DNA of 7,075 nt from an uncultured Gammaproteobacteria bacterium (GCA_905480065.1 CAJQOV010000112.1:1-7075); one strand, 5' to 3'; counted from the stretch's first letter, positions 1-6,774 are shown. Notes: generated by a model not told the origin, from the letters alone. Made by a program: numbers and translations.

Positions 1-1
1 C

Positions 2-868
2 GCCGGCAACCGCTACCGCATCATCGGGGTGATGGAGCCCAAGGGGCAGATGCTGGGCTTCGAACCACCGCACTTTGGCTGCGATGCCACCATCGGTGGC
101 GCCGTTGCCAGTGGCCTGTCGGGTCCGCGCCGTCCCTACGCCGGTGCTGCGCGGGATTTCGTGCTGGGTGTGAACTGCATCAACGGCAAGGGTGAGTACC
201 TGCGTTTTGGCGGACAGGTCATGAAGAATGTTGCAGGCTACGACCTGTCACGCATGCTGACCGGTTCGCTGGGCACCCTCGCGGTGTTGCTCGAGATTCA
301 CCTCCGGGTACTGCCGATTCCGCAGCGCGAAATCACCCTCTACCTGGATTGCAACGCAGCGGAGAGTATCCGCCAATGCAGCGAGTGGACCAGGCAGGCA
401 GTGCCGATCAGCGCCGCCTGCCACCATGACGGTCAGTTCATGCTGCGCCTGTCAGGAACGGAACTGGGCGTGGCTGCTGCTGTACGCCGCATCGGCGGCG
501 AGACGCTGGATGACAGCAACAGCTTCTGGCAGCAACTGCGTGAACAAAGCTTGCCGTTCTTCAGCACCGGGCAACCGCTCTGGCGCATTTCCGTACCACC
601 CGCCACCCGTCCGTTCCGGATCGATGGCAACTGGCTGTACGACTGGGGGGGTGCACAACGCTGGCTCACCGGCGTGGCCGCTGCAGCCGAGGTACGCCAG
701 GCCGCGCAACAGGCTGGTGGTCATGCCACCCTGTTTCGCAACGGCGATCGTGGCGGCGAGGTATTCCATCCGCTTGCGCCGGCACTGTGGTCACTACACC
801 GGCGCATCAAGCAAACTTTCGATCCGGCCGGCATCCTGAATCCCGGGCGTATGTACGCCGGACTCTGA
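2..868 (+). CDS. glcE: Glycolate oxidase FAD-binding subunit GlcE, 5'-truncated by window edge
   Basis: The frame is open from base 2, giving 288 visible residues; the family is about 350 long, so the N-terminal part of the FAD domain lies outside. GlcE is a flavin subunit of the GlcDEF complex, which oxidises glycolate to glyoxylate and passes electrons to the respiratory chain. Visible signatures are the FAD_binding_4 segments GQMLGFEPPHFG (visible residues 15-26), GLSGPRRPYAGAARDFVLG (38-56) and VMKNVAGYDLSR (73-84), then a C-terminal FDPAGILNPGRMY typical of the glycolate/lactate oxidase flavoprotein family. The ATG at 29 lies inside the conserved domain and is not the start. The stop is 2 nt before the glcF ATG, which supports one operon with glcD expected upstream. 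The few residues before GQML (AGNRYRII) look less typical than the rest, but alignment would be needed to judge this. Confidence 0.93.
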   Translation, partial: AGNRYRIIGVMEPKGQMLGFEPPHFGCDATIGGAVASGLSGPRRPYAGAARDFVLGVNCINGKGEYLRFGGQVMKNVAGYDLSRMLTGSLGTLAVLLEIHLRVLPIPQREITLYLDCNAAESIRQCSEWTRQAVPISAACHHDGQFMLRLSGTELGVAAAVRRIGGETLDDSNSFWQQLREQSLPFFSTGQPLWRISVPPATRPFRIDGNWLYDWGGAQRWLTGVAAAAEVRQAAQQAGGHATLFRNGDRGGEVFHPLAPALWSLHRRIKQTFDPAGILNPGRMYAGL

Positions 869-870
869 CC

Positions 871-2103
871 ATGCAGACCGCATTACCGGAATCCGTGTTA
901 CAGACGACGCATGGCCGTCAGGCCGACGCGATCCTGCGCAACTGCGTGCACTGCGGCTTTTGCAATGCCACCTGCCCGACCTATCAGCTGACCGGCGATG
1001 AACTGGATGGACCACGCGGCCGCATCTATCTCATCAAGCAGGTACTGGAAGGCCAGGCGCCGACGGCAAAGACCCGCCTGCACCTGGATCGCTGCCTGAC
1101 CTGCCGTGCCTGCGAAACCACCTGCCCCTCCGGGGTCGACTATCACCTGCTGCTCGATACCGGGCGCGCGCTGACCGAACAGGCCACCCGTCGCCCGCTG
1201 CCGGAACGCATGTTGCGGCGGATGCTGCGCATGACACTGGCGCACCGCACCCGCTTTACGCTACTGCTACGCGCCGGACAACTGGTGCGCCCGTTGTTAC
1301 CCGCCGCACTCAAGGCGCGTGTGCCGGTGCGGCAGCACCTCGAACCGTTGCGCTCCGCAGCAGCGCGGTCGCGCTCGGTGCTGATGCTGAACGGTTGCGT
1401 ACAGCCGGCCCTGGCACCGCAAATCAACCGCGCCACGGAACGGCTGCTGTATGCACTGGGCATCAGCGTGACCAGGGAACCGGGCGACGCTTGCTGCGGC
1501 GCACTCAGCCATCACCTCAACGCCACGGCAGAAGCGCACGACTTCATGCGCCATAACATCGATGTCTGGTGGCCGCACATCGAAGGTGGCGTCGAAGCCA
1601 TCGTGGTTACCGCCAGCGGTTGCGCGCCGATGCTAAAGGATTATGGCCGGCTGCTGGCTGACGATCCCGTCTATGCGGAAAAGGCGGCGCGGGTCAGCGC
1701 ACTGGCGCGGGACCTGAGCGAGATCATCACACACGAACAGCCCTGGAACATCCTGCCCCGGGCAGCGGCTACGCGCGTGGCATTCCACTCGCCCTGCACG
1801 CTGCAACACGGGCAACGACTGAATGGTGTCGTGGAACACCTGCTGCAGCAATGCGGCTACCAGCTGACCGCAGTAAGCGATGCCCATCTTTGCTGCGGCT
1901 CGGCGGGCACCTACTCCATCCTGCAGGGTCGACTGGCAACTGCCCTGCGTGATAACAAGCTCGCCGCCCTGCAGGCCGACGCACCGCAACTGATCGCCAC
2001 CGCCAACATCGGTTGCCTGGCGCACATGTCCGGCCAGGCCACGGTTCCGGTCCTGCACTGGGTTGAATTACTCGGCTCGCTGCTGCCCGGGGAAAGCACG
2101 TGA
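871..2103 (+). CDS. glcF: Glycolate oxidase iron-sulfur subunit GlcF
   Basis: This 410-residue protein is close to the usual length of about 407. It is the electron-transfer subunit of membrane-associated glycolate oxidase. Two 4Fe-4S ferredoxin motifs, CxxCxxCxxxCP, are visible: C25, C28, C31, C35 and C75, C78, C81, C85. Two cysteine-rich CCG domains follow, with C176, C208-C209-G210, C251 and C309, C341-C342-G343, C382, as in the GlcF/LutA/HdrB-type families. No expected cysteine is missing. The ATG at 871 is chosen because it follows the glcE stop by 2 nt and gives the normal N-terminus; an upstream GTG at 787 would overlap glcE by 82 nt. No strong Shine-Dalgarno precedes it, so translation is probably coupled to glcE. 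Its TGA overlaps the GTG start of the sulfurtransferase. Confidence 0.96.
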   Translation: MQTALPESVLQTTHGRQADAILRNCVHCGFCNATCPTYQLTGDELDGPRGRIYLIKQVLEGQAPTAKTRLHLDRCLTCRACETTCPSGVDYHLLLDTGRALTEQATRRPLPERMLRRMLRMTLAHRTRFTLLLRAGQLVRPLLPAALKARVPVRQHLEPLRSAAARSRSVLMLNGCVQPALAPQINRATERLLYALGISVTREPGDACCGALSHHLNATAEAHDFMRHNIDVWWPHIEGGVEAIVVTASGCAPMLKDYGRLLADDPVYAEKAARVSALARDLSEIITHEQPWNILPRAAATRVAFHSPCTLQHGQRLNGVVEHLLQQCGYQLTAVSDAHLCCGSAGTYSILQGRLATALRDNKLAALQADAPQLIATANIGCLAHMSGQATVPVLHWVELLGSLLPGEST

Positions 2104-2915
2104 ACAGGTCGTTACTACCGCTGCTGGTAGAACCGGAATTACTAGAAAATACATTGGGTAATAACAATCTCCTGATTATTGACCTGAGTAACAGGGACAA
2201 CTATCGCAAGCTGCATGTACCGGGTGCCGTGCACCTCGATTATGCGCAGATCGTGGCAGTGAAAAAGCCGGTGGTGGGACTGCTCCCGGACGACAACACG
2301 CTGGCCTCACTGTTCAGCAACACCGGTATCGATACCAATACCCACGTGGTGGCCTACGACGATGAAGGTGGCGGTCGCGCGGCGCGGTTGCTGTGGACGC
2401 TGGCCACGGCCGGACACCCGCACTACTCGCTGCTCAACGGTGGCTTGCATGCCTGGGCGAATGAAGGCCGGCGCTTCGAAAGCAGCGCAGTTACGCCACA
2501 GGCCAGATCATTTACGGTACGACACACCGATGCGCCGATTGCGCGCAGTGACTATATCCAGGATCACCTGGATGACCGCCATTGCTGCCTGCTGGATGTA
2601 CGCAGCGCGGACGAGTACAGCGGCGTGAAAAAACTCGCCGCTCGTGGTGGACACATCCCCGGCGCGGTGCATATGGAATGGACGCAGGCAATGGACATCA
2701 CGCGCAACCTGCGGCTCAAACCGGATGCCGAGCTGAAAGCCTTGCTGGGTACGTTCGGGGTGACGCCGGACCGGCAGGTGATCACCTATTGCCAGAGCCA
2801 CCACCGCTCCGCGCACACCTGGCTGGTGCTGAAACACCTGGGCTATCCCGAGGTAAAGGGCTATCCCGGCTCCTGGTCCGACTGGGGCAACAACCCGTCA
2901 CTGCCGGTGGAGTAG
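2100..2915 (+). CDS. Two-domain rhodanese-type sulfurtransferase (thiosulfate/3-mercaptopyruvate type)
   Basis: A 271-residue protein with tandem rhodanese domains, roughly residues 5-125 and 145-270. Family members move sulfur from thiosulfate or 3-mercaptopyruvate to an acceptor through a cysteine persulfide. The catalytic loop in domain 2 is C231-QSHHRS, followed by conserved GYPGSWSDWGN (254-264). The equivalent loop of domain 1, AYDDEGGGRAAR, has Asp87 where a Cys would be, so domain 1 is structural as usual. The loop is not the CGSGVTA type of classical 3-mercaptopyruvate enzymes, so the donor cannot be assigned and no symbol is given. No signal peptide is seen; it is probably cytoplasmic. 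The start is a GTG in a 4-nt GTGA overlap with the glcF stop, preceded by a weak GGGGA, which suggests translational coupling. The first 60 or so bases are more AT-rich than the flanking genes. Confidence 0.88.
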   Translation: MNRSLLPLLVEPELLENTLGNNNLLIIDLSNRDNYRKLHVPGAVHLDYAQIVAVKKPVVGLLPDDNTLASLFSNTGIDTNTHVVAYDDEGGGRAARLLWTLATAGHPHYSLLNGGLHAWANEGRRFESSAVTPQARSFTVRHTDAPIARSDYIQDHLDDRHCCLLDVRSADEYSGVKKLAARGGHIPGAVHMEWTQAMDITRNLRLKPDAELKALLGTFGVTPDRQVITYCQSHHRSAHTWLVLKHLGYPEVKGYPGSWSDWGNNPSLPVE

Positions 2916-3018
2916 CTGTAGCGCTGCCGGATCGTGAACACACGCTGCAGGTGCAGGTGCAAGCAAACCCGGCTCGCGCAAAGACGCAAAGGCGCGGAGA
3001 AAAACACGGATAACTTGC

Positions 3019-3045
3019 CACAGAGAACACAGAGAACACAGAGAA
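3019..3045. repeat. Three tandem copies of a 9-bp unit
   Basis: The unit CACAGAGAA occurs three times without interruption at 3019-3027, 3028-3036 and 3037-3045. It is part of the composite repeat region. Its core reappears once, inverted, at 3192-3200. A copy-number-variable short repeat is possible; no function is implied. Confidence 0.9.
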
Positions 3046-3061
3046 TATAAAATAAATGACC

Positions 3062-3137
3062 GTCATCCCCGCGCAGGCGGGGATCCAGTCTGAAACAGTA
3101 CGGCGAGTTACTGGATTCGCGCCTGCGCGGGAATGAC
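3062..3137. repeat. REP-like extragenic palindrome
   Basis: Two 27-bp arms, 3062-3088 and 3111-3137, are reverse complements at 24 of 27 positions, separated by 22 nt. Each arm begins or ends with GTCAT/ATGAC and CCAG/CTGG. The left arm holds its own hairpin, CCCCGC-GCAG-GCGGGG (3067-3082); the right arm has CGCGC-CT-GCGCG (3118-3129). From recollection, palindromes with this GTCATTCCCGCGCAGGCGGG look are common between genes in many proteobacteria. Lying between converging genes, it could stop or stabilise transcripts from both sides, but there is no adjacent U-tract. Confidence 0.85.
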
Positions 3138-3247
3138 GCGATTTGTATGGCACCAGGTTCTATGCCATTCCCTGCAGCTGATTCCGTGCAATCTCTGTGG
3201 CTGTTTTTTTGCGGTTCTTTGCGTCTTTGCGCGAGCCGGTTTTCCTG

Positions 3248-3268
3248 GCCCTCGGCACAGCTGCGGGC
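3248..3268 (-). terminator. Possible stem-loop just after orn stop
   Basis: Read on the minus strand, an imperfect hairpin starts 2 nt after the orn stop codon: stem GCCCGCAGC / GCCGAGGGC with one mismatch and one G-U pair, loop of three. No T-run follows, so it is a weak candidate for intrinsic termination and may only protect the 3' end. Confidence 0.3.
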
Positions 3269-3270
3269 AA

Positions 3271-3813
3271 TTACCTGAATAGCTGCTCGCGGTAATACTG
3301 CAGCTCGCGGATCGAGTCGCGCGCATCATCCAGCGCCAGGTGGGTACTGCCCTTCTTGAAACCCTGCGCTACCGTCGGCGACCAGCGCATGGCCAGCTCC
3401 TTGATGCTGCTGACATCCAGGTTGCGGTAGTGGAAATAACGTTCCAGTTCCGGCATGCAGCGCGCCAGAAAGCGGCGATCCTGGCAGATGCTGTTGCCGC
3501 ACATCGGCGAGGCATTGGCCGGCACGTACTCGCTGAGAAACTTGATGGTCTGCCGCTCTGCCTGCGCCTCGGTCAGCGTGCTCTTGCGCACCCGCTCGGT
3601 CAGGCCGGACCCCCCGTGCTGGCGGGTATTCCATTCATCCATGCACTTCAGCACCGGATCCGGCTGGTGGATGGCCAGTACCGGACCTTCGGCAAGGATG
3701 TTCAGCTGGCTGTCGGTTACAATAGTCGCGATCTCGATGATGTAGTCCTTGCCGGTATCCAGGCCGGTCATCTCCAGGTCAATCCAGATCAGGTTGCTTG
3801 CTGCTTGCGCCAT
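3271..3813 (-). CDS. orn: Oligoribonuclease Orn
   Basis: A 180-residue protein, matching the family length of about 181. Orn is a cytoplasmic 3'-5' exoribonuclease of the DEDDh group that degrades the shortest RNA oligomers, including the dinucleotide pGpG from cyclic-di-GMP breakdown. The active-site residues are all present: D12 and E14 in WIDLEMTGLD, D112 in CGNSICQDRRFL, and H158 with D163 in THLALDDARDS. The conserved MPELERYFHYRNLDVSS (120-136) is also visible. The ATG is preceded by a good Shine-Dalgarno (GGAAGGAA) and a candidate promoter with a short leader. It is divergent from the M48 protease gene and convergent with the glc operon. I see no defect in it. Confidence 0.98.
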   Translation of the reverse strand: MAQAASNLIWIDLEMTGLDTGKDYIIEIATIVTDSQLNILAEGPVLAIHQPDPVLKCMDEWNTRQHGGSGLTERVRKSTLTEAQAERQTIKFLSEYVPANASPMCGNSICQDRRFLARCMPELERYFHYRNLDVSSIKELAMRWSPTVAQGFKKGSTHLALDDARDSIRELQYYREQLFR

Positions 3814-3818
3814 GCGGG

Positions 3819-3828
3819 TTCCTTCCTA
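3819..3828 (-). promoter_or_regulatory. Ribosome binding site of orn
   Basis: On the minus strand the sequence TAGGAAGGAA lies just upstream of the ATG at 3813-3811, with a normal spacing of about 5 to 10 nt depending on the core used. It fixes the start codon of orn. Confidence 0.7.
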
Positions 3829-3837
3829 AAACAAGGG

Positions 3838-3866
3838 TTGAGTCGCATTGTAGCAGAGGCTAATCT
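3838..3866 (+). promoter_or_regulatory. Weak candidate promoter for the M48 protease cluster
   Basis: TTGAGT (3838-3843) and TAATCT (3861-3866) are separated by 17 nt. The -35 shares TTGA with consensus; the -10 keeps only the most conserved first, second and last bases. It overlaps the orn promoter on the opposite strand. Predicted start is near 3873 and a Shine-Dalgarno GGAAGA lies at 3884-3889 before the ATG at 3896. The match is modest. Confidence 0.35.
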
Positions 3867-3874
3867 GCGGTTAA
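3847..3874 (-). promoter_or_regulatory. Candidate sigma-70 promoter for orn
   Basis: On the minus strand a -35-like TTAACC (3874-3869, 4 of 6 matches) is followed after 16 nt by TACAAT (3852-3847, 5 of 6). A TG dinucleotide one base before it makes an extended -10. Transcription would begin near 3840, giving a leader of about 25 nt. The -35 hexamer lies within a perfect palindrome, so a regulator bound there could block it. Confidence 0.55.
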
Positions 3875-3878
3875 CCGC
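3867..3878. promoter_or_regulatory. Perfect 12-bp palindrome, possible operator
   Basis: GCGGTTAACCGC is a complete inverted repeat in the 82-nt gap between two divergent genes. It covers the -35 of the orn promoter candidate and the predicted start of the rightward transcript, a position suited to a dimeric regulator. I do not recognise the binding protein, and a 12-bp palindrome can arise by chance. Confidence 0.4.
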
Positions 3879-3895
3879 TTAATGGAAGACAAACG

Positions 3896-5143
3896 ATGCA
3901 CGGATTTACCCTACTGTTTCTCGCTGCGCTTGCCGGCTCGGTACTACTGCGTCTCTGGCTGGCCCGGCGGCATATCCACCACGTAGCCAGACACCGCGCA
4001 GTGGTGCCAGAGTCTTTCGCCGGGCGCGTGGCGGCCGAGGAACACCACAAGGCGGCCGATTACACGGTGACCAACACGCGCATTGGCATGCTCGCCCTGT
4101 TGTACGACACCGGCTTGTTACTGGGCTGGACGCTCGGTGGCGGACTCGAATGGCTGGATGGCCTGGTGCGCGGCGCCGGCTACGCGCCGGTGATTACCGG
4201 CACCCTGGTGATCCTGGGCTTCATGGCGCTGGCCACCCTGCTCGACCTGCCGTTCAGCCTCTACCACACCTTCGTGGTGGAGGAACGCTTCGGCTTCAAC
4301 CGTTCCACGCCCGGTATTTTCGTCAGCGACCTGCTCAAGCAGGCCTTGCTGCTCGCCGTGATCGGTACGCCGCTGATCGCCCTGGCCCTGTGGATCATGC
4401 AGGCCTCGGGCGGACTCTGGTGGCTGTATGTATGGCTGGTGTGGACGGCATTCACACTGCTCATGTACTGGGCCTACCCGGCCATCATCGCGCCGCTGTT
4501 CAACCGCTTTACCCCGCTGACGGATGAAACCCTGAAAGCGCGTATCCAGGCGCTGATGGACAAGTGCGGCTTTCGCAGCAGCGGCATCTTCGTCATGGAC
4601 GGATCGAAACGTTCCGGCCATGGCAACGCCTACTTCACCGGGTTCGGCAACAACAAGCGCATCGTATTTTTCGACACCCTGCTGGAGTCGCTGGAACCGA
4701 TGGAAATCGAGGCGGTACTGGCCCACGAACTGGGGCACTTCCGGCTGCGGCACATCCGCAAGCGCCTGCTGACCGGCATGCTGATCAGCCTTGCCGCACT
4801 GGCGCTGCTTGGCTGGCTGTCCGGCCAGGACTGGTTCTACCACAGCCTCGGCATCAGTACCCCGTCGGCATGGATGGCGCTGTTGCTGTTCATGCTGGTC
4901 GCACCGGCATTCACCTTCATCCTGCAACCGCTGCTGTCGTACCTGTCGCGCAAGCATGAGTTCGAGGCCGACGCCTACGCCGTGCGCCAGTCCAGCGGCA
5001 CTGACCTGGTGCAGGCACTGGTCAAGATGTACCGGGAAAACGCCAGCACGCTGACCCCCGACCCGCTGTATTCCGCGTGGCATGATTCCCATCCGCCGGC
5101 CCCGGTGCGGATTGCCCATATTTACGCTACCATGAACGCATGA
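3896..5143 (+). CDS. M48 family zinc metallopeptidase, Ste24/CAAX protease-like membrane protein
   Basis: A 415-residue integral membrane protease. The zinc site is H277-E-L-G-H281, with the third ligand in E355-FEAD359 (SRKHEFEADAYA), as in peptidase family M48A. The conserved HGNAYFTGFG and KRIVFFDTLLE segments (242-264) precede it. About seven hydrophobic segments are visible: roughly 1-24, 62-83, 98-120, 147-169, 173-195, 292-310 and 325-345, with the active site between the fifth and sixth, as in Ste24 homologues. In bacteria such proteins are thought to act in membrane protein quality control; prenylated substrates are not expected and the true substrate is unknown. Start ATG follows GGAAGA at a normal distance. 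It opens a rightward cluster and its stop lies 23 nt before the cytochrome c start. Confidence 0.93.
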   Translation: MHGFTLLFLAALAGSVLLRLWLARRHIHHVARHRAVVPESFAGRVAAEEHHKAADYTVTNTRIGMLALLYDTGLLLGWTLGGGLEWLDGLVRGAGYAPVITGTLVILGFMALATLLDLPFSLYHTFVVEERFGFNRSTPGIFVSDLLKQALLLAVIGTPLIALALWIMQASGGLWWLYVWLVWTAFTLLMYWAYPAIIAPLFNRFTPLTDETLKARIQALMDKCGFRSSGIFVMDGSKRSGHGNAYFTGFGNNKRIVFFDTLLESLEPMEIEAVLAHELGHFRLRHIRKRLLTGMLISLAALALLGWLSGQDWFYHSLGISTPSAWMALLLFMLVAPAFTFILQPLLSYLSRKHEFEADAYAVRQSSGTDLVQALVKMYRENASTLTPDPLYSAWHDSHPPAPVRIAHIYATMNA

Positions 5144-5166
5144 TTACCCGGAGCAGAAACGCCACC

Positions 5167-5448
5167 ATGAAAACCTTTGCCATCACCTTGCTGGCTGCCA
5201 GCATCTCCCTGCTGACCACCAGCGCGAGTGCCGCCGACCCGGCACACGGGCGCCAGCTGCAGGAAGCCAACTGCATGAGCTGTCACGATAACAGTGTCTA
5301 CACCCGCAAGGACCGCAAGGTCACCAGCCTGGACGGCCTGCAGAAGCAGGTACGCCGCTGCGAACTGACACTCGGACTGCAGTGGTTTGATGAAGACGTC
5401 GATGATGTCACGACCCATCTCAACCAGAACTTCTACCAGTTCAAGTAA
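5167..5448 (+). CDS. Small exported monoheme c-type cytochrome
   Basis: A 93-residue precursor. Residues 1-22 form a Sec signal peptide (MKTF, hydrophobic core, then SASA before ADPAHG), so the mature protein of about 71 residues is periplasmic. One heme c motif is present, C36-MSC-H40, with H40 as proximal ligand. After the motif there is no methionine at all, so the usual Met distal ligand is missing; H84 and C65 are the noticeable alternatives. The C-terminal part (LGLQWFDEDVDDVTTHLNQNFY) resembles the last helix of class I cytochromes. The in-frame ATG at 5140 overlaps the M48 stop, but the ATG at 5167 is preferred because it begins a clean signal peptide and follows GGAG at 5150-5153. 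The redox partner is not evident. Its TAA shares one base with the next start. Confidence 0.88.
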   Translation: MKTFAITLLAASISLLTTSASAADPAHGRQLQEANCMSCHDNSVYTRKDRKVTSLDGLQKQVRRCELTLGLQWFDEDVDDVTTHLNQNFYQFK

Positions 5449-5798
5449 TGAGCGACGCTGCGCTGCAGGAACGGCACTGCACCCCCTGCACGCGCGGCAC
5501 TGCCCCGCTGGATCACACCCGGGCCACGCAACTGCTTGGCCAGCTGCACGCTGACTGGCTGTTGTCCGCCGATGGACAAACCATCAGCCGTGACTACGGC
5601 TTCACCGATTTCCACCAGACCATGGCGTTCGTCAACGCACTGGCCTGGGTCGCGCATACCGAGGACCATCACCCGGACCTCGAAGTCGGCTACCGGCACT
5701 GCCTGGTGCGTTACAGCACCCACCTGATCGGCGGCCTGTCGGAGAATGATTTCATCTGTGCAGCGCGCATCGATGCGTTGCTGCCGGCTGCCGCATAA
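5448..5798 (+). CDS. Pterin-4a-carbinolamine (4a-hydroxytetrahydrobiopterin) dehydratase
   Basis: A 116-residue protein, normal for the family called PhhB or PCD. The enzyme dehydrates 4a-hydroxytetrahydropterin formed by aromatic amino acid hydroxylases and so helps recycle the pterin cofactor. The signature EDHHPD gives active-site H74 and H75 plus P76, followed by the conserved Y-R-H-C, STHLIGGLSENDF (90-102) and AARID. An N-terminal C11-x-x-C14 (RHCTPCTRG) is seen in many proteobacterial members. No phenylalanine hydroxylase gene is in this window, so its role here is open; solitary PCD genes have been linked to pterin or molybdopterin metabolism elsewhere. The start codon overlaps the cytochrome stop as TAATG, with no clear Shine-Dalgarno, indicating translational coupling. 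Confidence 0.93.
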   Translation: MSDAALQERHCTPCTRGTAPLDHTRATQLLGQLHADWLLSADGQTISRDYGFTDFHQTMAFVNALAWVAHTEDHHPDLEVGYRHCLVRYSTHLIGGLSENDFICAARIDALLPAAA

Positions 5799-5809
5799 CA
5801 CCTCCCGGC

Positions 5810-6757
5810 ATGTCGTCCAGATCGCACCCCGCATCACAATCTGACACATTCGCCACTCCCGACAGCATCGACAGCCAGCCCGACAGCGGGCTGGTGATCG
5901 TCAATTACGGCAAACACATGCTCGTGGAAGACGCCAGCGGCACACTGACCCGTTGCGTATCGAGACGCGAGGCCGGCAACCCGGTCTGTGGCGACCGGGT
6001 GCGCTGGACCCGTACCGGCGACGCGGAAGGCGTCGTGGAATCCATCGAGGATCGTCGCACGCTGCTGCAACGCGCCGTCGGCGAGAGCCACTACAAGCCG
6101 CTGGCCGCCAACATCGACCAGGTCGTCATCGAAGCCGCCACGGAGCCGTCCTTCGACAGCTTCCTGATCGACAAGTACACCGTCGCCGCCGAACTGGCCG
6201 GCACCACGCCGCTGATCATCATCAACAAGGAAGACCTGCTGGGCGCGGACACACGCCGGGACATCGAATCCCTGCTGCAGGAATACCGGGACATCGGTTA
6301 CCACTGCCTGTTCACCAGCGCACTGCACAATACCGGTATCGATGCCTTCCTCGCACAACTGGCAAACAAGTCCAGCATCCTGGTCGGGCAGTCGGGGGTT
6401 GGCAAGTCCTCGCTGATCAAGCGCCTGTTACCCGACCTGGAGATCGCCACCAGCAAGCTGTCCGCCGCCTCCGGCCAGGGCAAGCACACCACCACCGCCA
6501 CCACGCTCTACCACCTGCCCGGCGGCGGCAACCTGATCGACTCACCGGGCGTGCGCGATTTTCATCTCGGCAAGGTGGACCCGGCCGAACTGGGCAATGG
6601 CTTTCGCGAGTTTCATGCCTGGCTGGGGCAATGCCGCTTCAGAGACTGCCTGCACCGCAGCGAGCCGGATTGCGCAGTCCTTGCGGCACAGCAACAGGGG
6701 CACATCAGCGCCCGGCGCATGGAGAGTTACCGGCGCCTGCTGGAACTGCAGGGATAA
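5810..6757 (+). CDS. rsgA: Ribosome small subunit-dependent GTPase RsgA (YjeQ)
   Basis: A 315-residue GTPase that acts in late maturation of the 30S ribosomal subunit. It shows the circularly permuted G-motif order diagnostic of this family: G4 NKED (139-142), G5 SAL (170-172), G1 GQSGVGKS (193-200), G2 region GKHTTT (224-229), G3 DSPG (244-247). The N-terminal OB-fold occupies about residues 27-95. The C-terminal zinc site C275-x4-C280-x-H282-x5-C288 is intact. The ATG at 5810 lies 11 nt after the dehydratase stop without a strong Shine-Dalgarno, and the first 25 residues are Ser/Asp-rich and likely disordered. In E. coli rsgA and orn are also neighbours; here three genes lie between them. 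Confidence 0.97.
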   Translation: MSSRSHPASQSDTFATPDSIDSQPDSGLVIVNYGKHMLVEDASGTLTRCVSRREAGNPVCGDRVRWTRTGDAEGVVESIEDRRTLLQRAVGESHYKPLAANIDQVVIEAATEPSFDSFLIDKYTVAAELAGTTPLIIINKEDLLGADTRRDIESLLQEYRDIGYHCLFTSALHNTGIDAFLAQLANKSSILVGQSGVGKSSLIKRLLPDLEIATSKLSAASGQGKHTTTATTLYHLPGGGNLIDSPGVRDFHLGKVDPAELGNGFREFHAWLGQCRFRDCLHRSEPDCAVLAAQQQGHISARRMESYRRLLELQG

Positions 6758-6759
6758 AC

Positions 6760-6774
6760 ATAGGGTCAGCGCAC
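6760..6774. repeat. Degenerate relative of the 19-bp repeat motif
   Basis: The stretch ATAGGGTCAGCGCAC just after the rsgA stop resembles the GGTGTCAGAGCACATT core of the array downstream, with changes in a few positions. It may be an outlying diverged copy; similarity this short is only suggestive. Confidence 0.35.

Larger units (their letters stand above)
2969..3239. repeat. Composite inverted-repeat region between convergent operons
   Basis: The 355 nt from 2916 to 3270 hold no supported gene. The outer arms, 2969-2991 and 3217-3239, are a perfect 23-bp inverted pair with core CGCAAAGACGCAAAG. Inside them a 9-bp inverted pair, CCACAGAGA at 3018-3026 and its complement at 3192-3200, flanks a REP-like palindrome (3062-3137). 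A third, 19-bp copy of the outer motif lies at 6783-6801. Nested symmetry and multiple copies suggest a non-autonomous dispersed element or decayed insertion. No transposase or target duplication was found. As RNA or single-stranded DNA the whole block could fold into a long stem. Confidence 0.8.

Noticed and set aside
787..870. Upstream GTG start for glcF
   Set aside because: It would overlap glcE by 82 nt and add residues not found in the family; the ATG at 871 gives the normal length.
2782..3153. Minus-strand open frame crossing the end of the sulfurtransferase and the palindrome
   Set aside because: Its translation is repeat-derived (SHSRAGANP, FSVFSVFSV) and partly antisense to a real gene.
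3181..3210. T-run at 3204-3210 as an intrinsic terminator for the glc operon
   Set aside because: No GC-rich hairpin of adequate length lies directly before the T-run; only a 4-bp CAGC/GCTG pairing could be drawn.
3340..3882. Plus-strand open frame of 180 codons opposite orn
   Set aside because: It mirrors orn, which has every catalytic residue; the plus-strand translation shows no recognisable domain.
4118..5119. Long minus-strand open frame (333 codons) opposite the M48 protease
   Set aside because: It is antisense to a clear HELGH protease gene. Its translation is Gln/Gly/Arg-rich low-complexity typical of a shadow frame in high-GC DNA.
5140..5166. ATG at 5140 as the cytochrome c start
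   Set aside because: The ATGA overlap is tempting, but no Shine-Dalgarno precedes it and it adds nine residues before a well-formed signal peptide beginning at 5167. It cannot be fully excluded.
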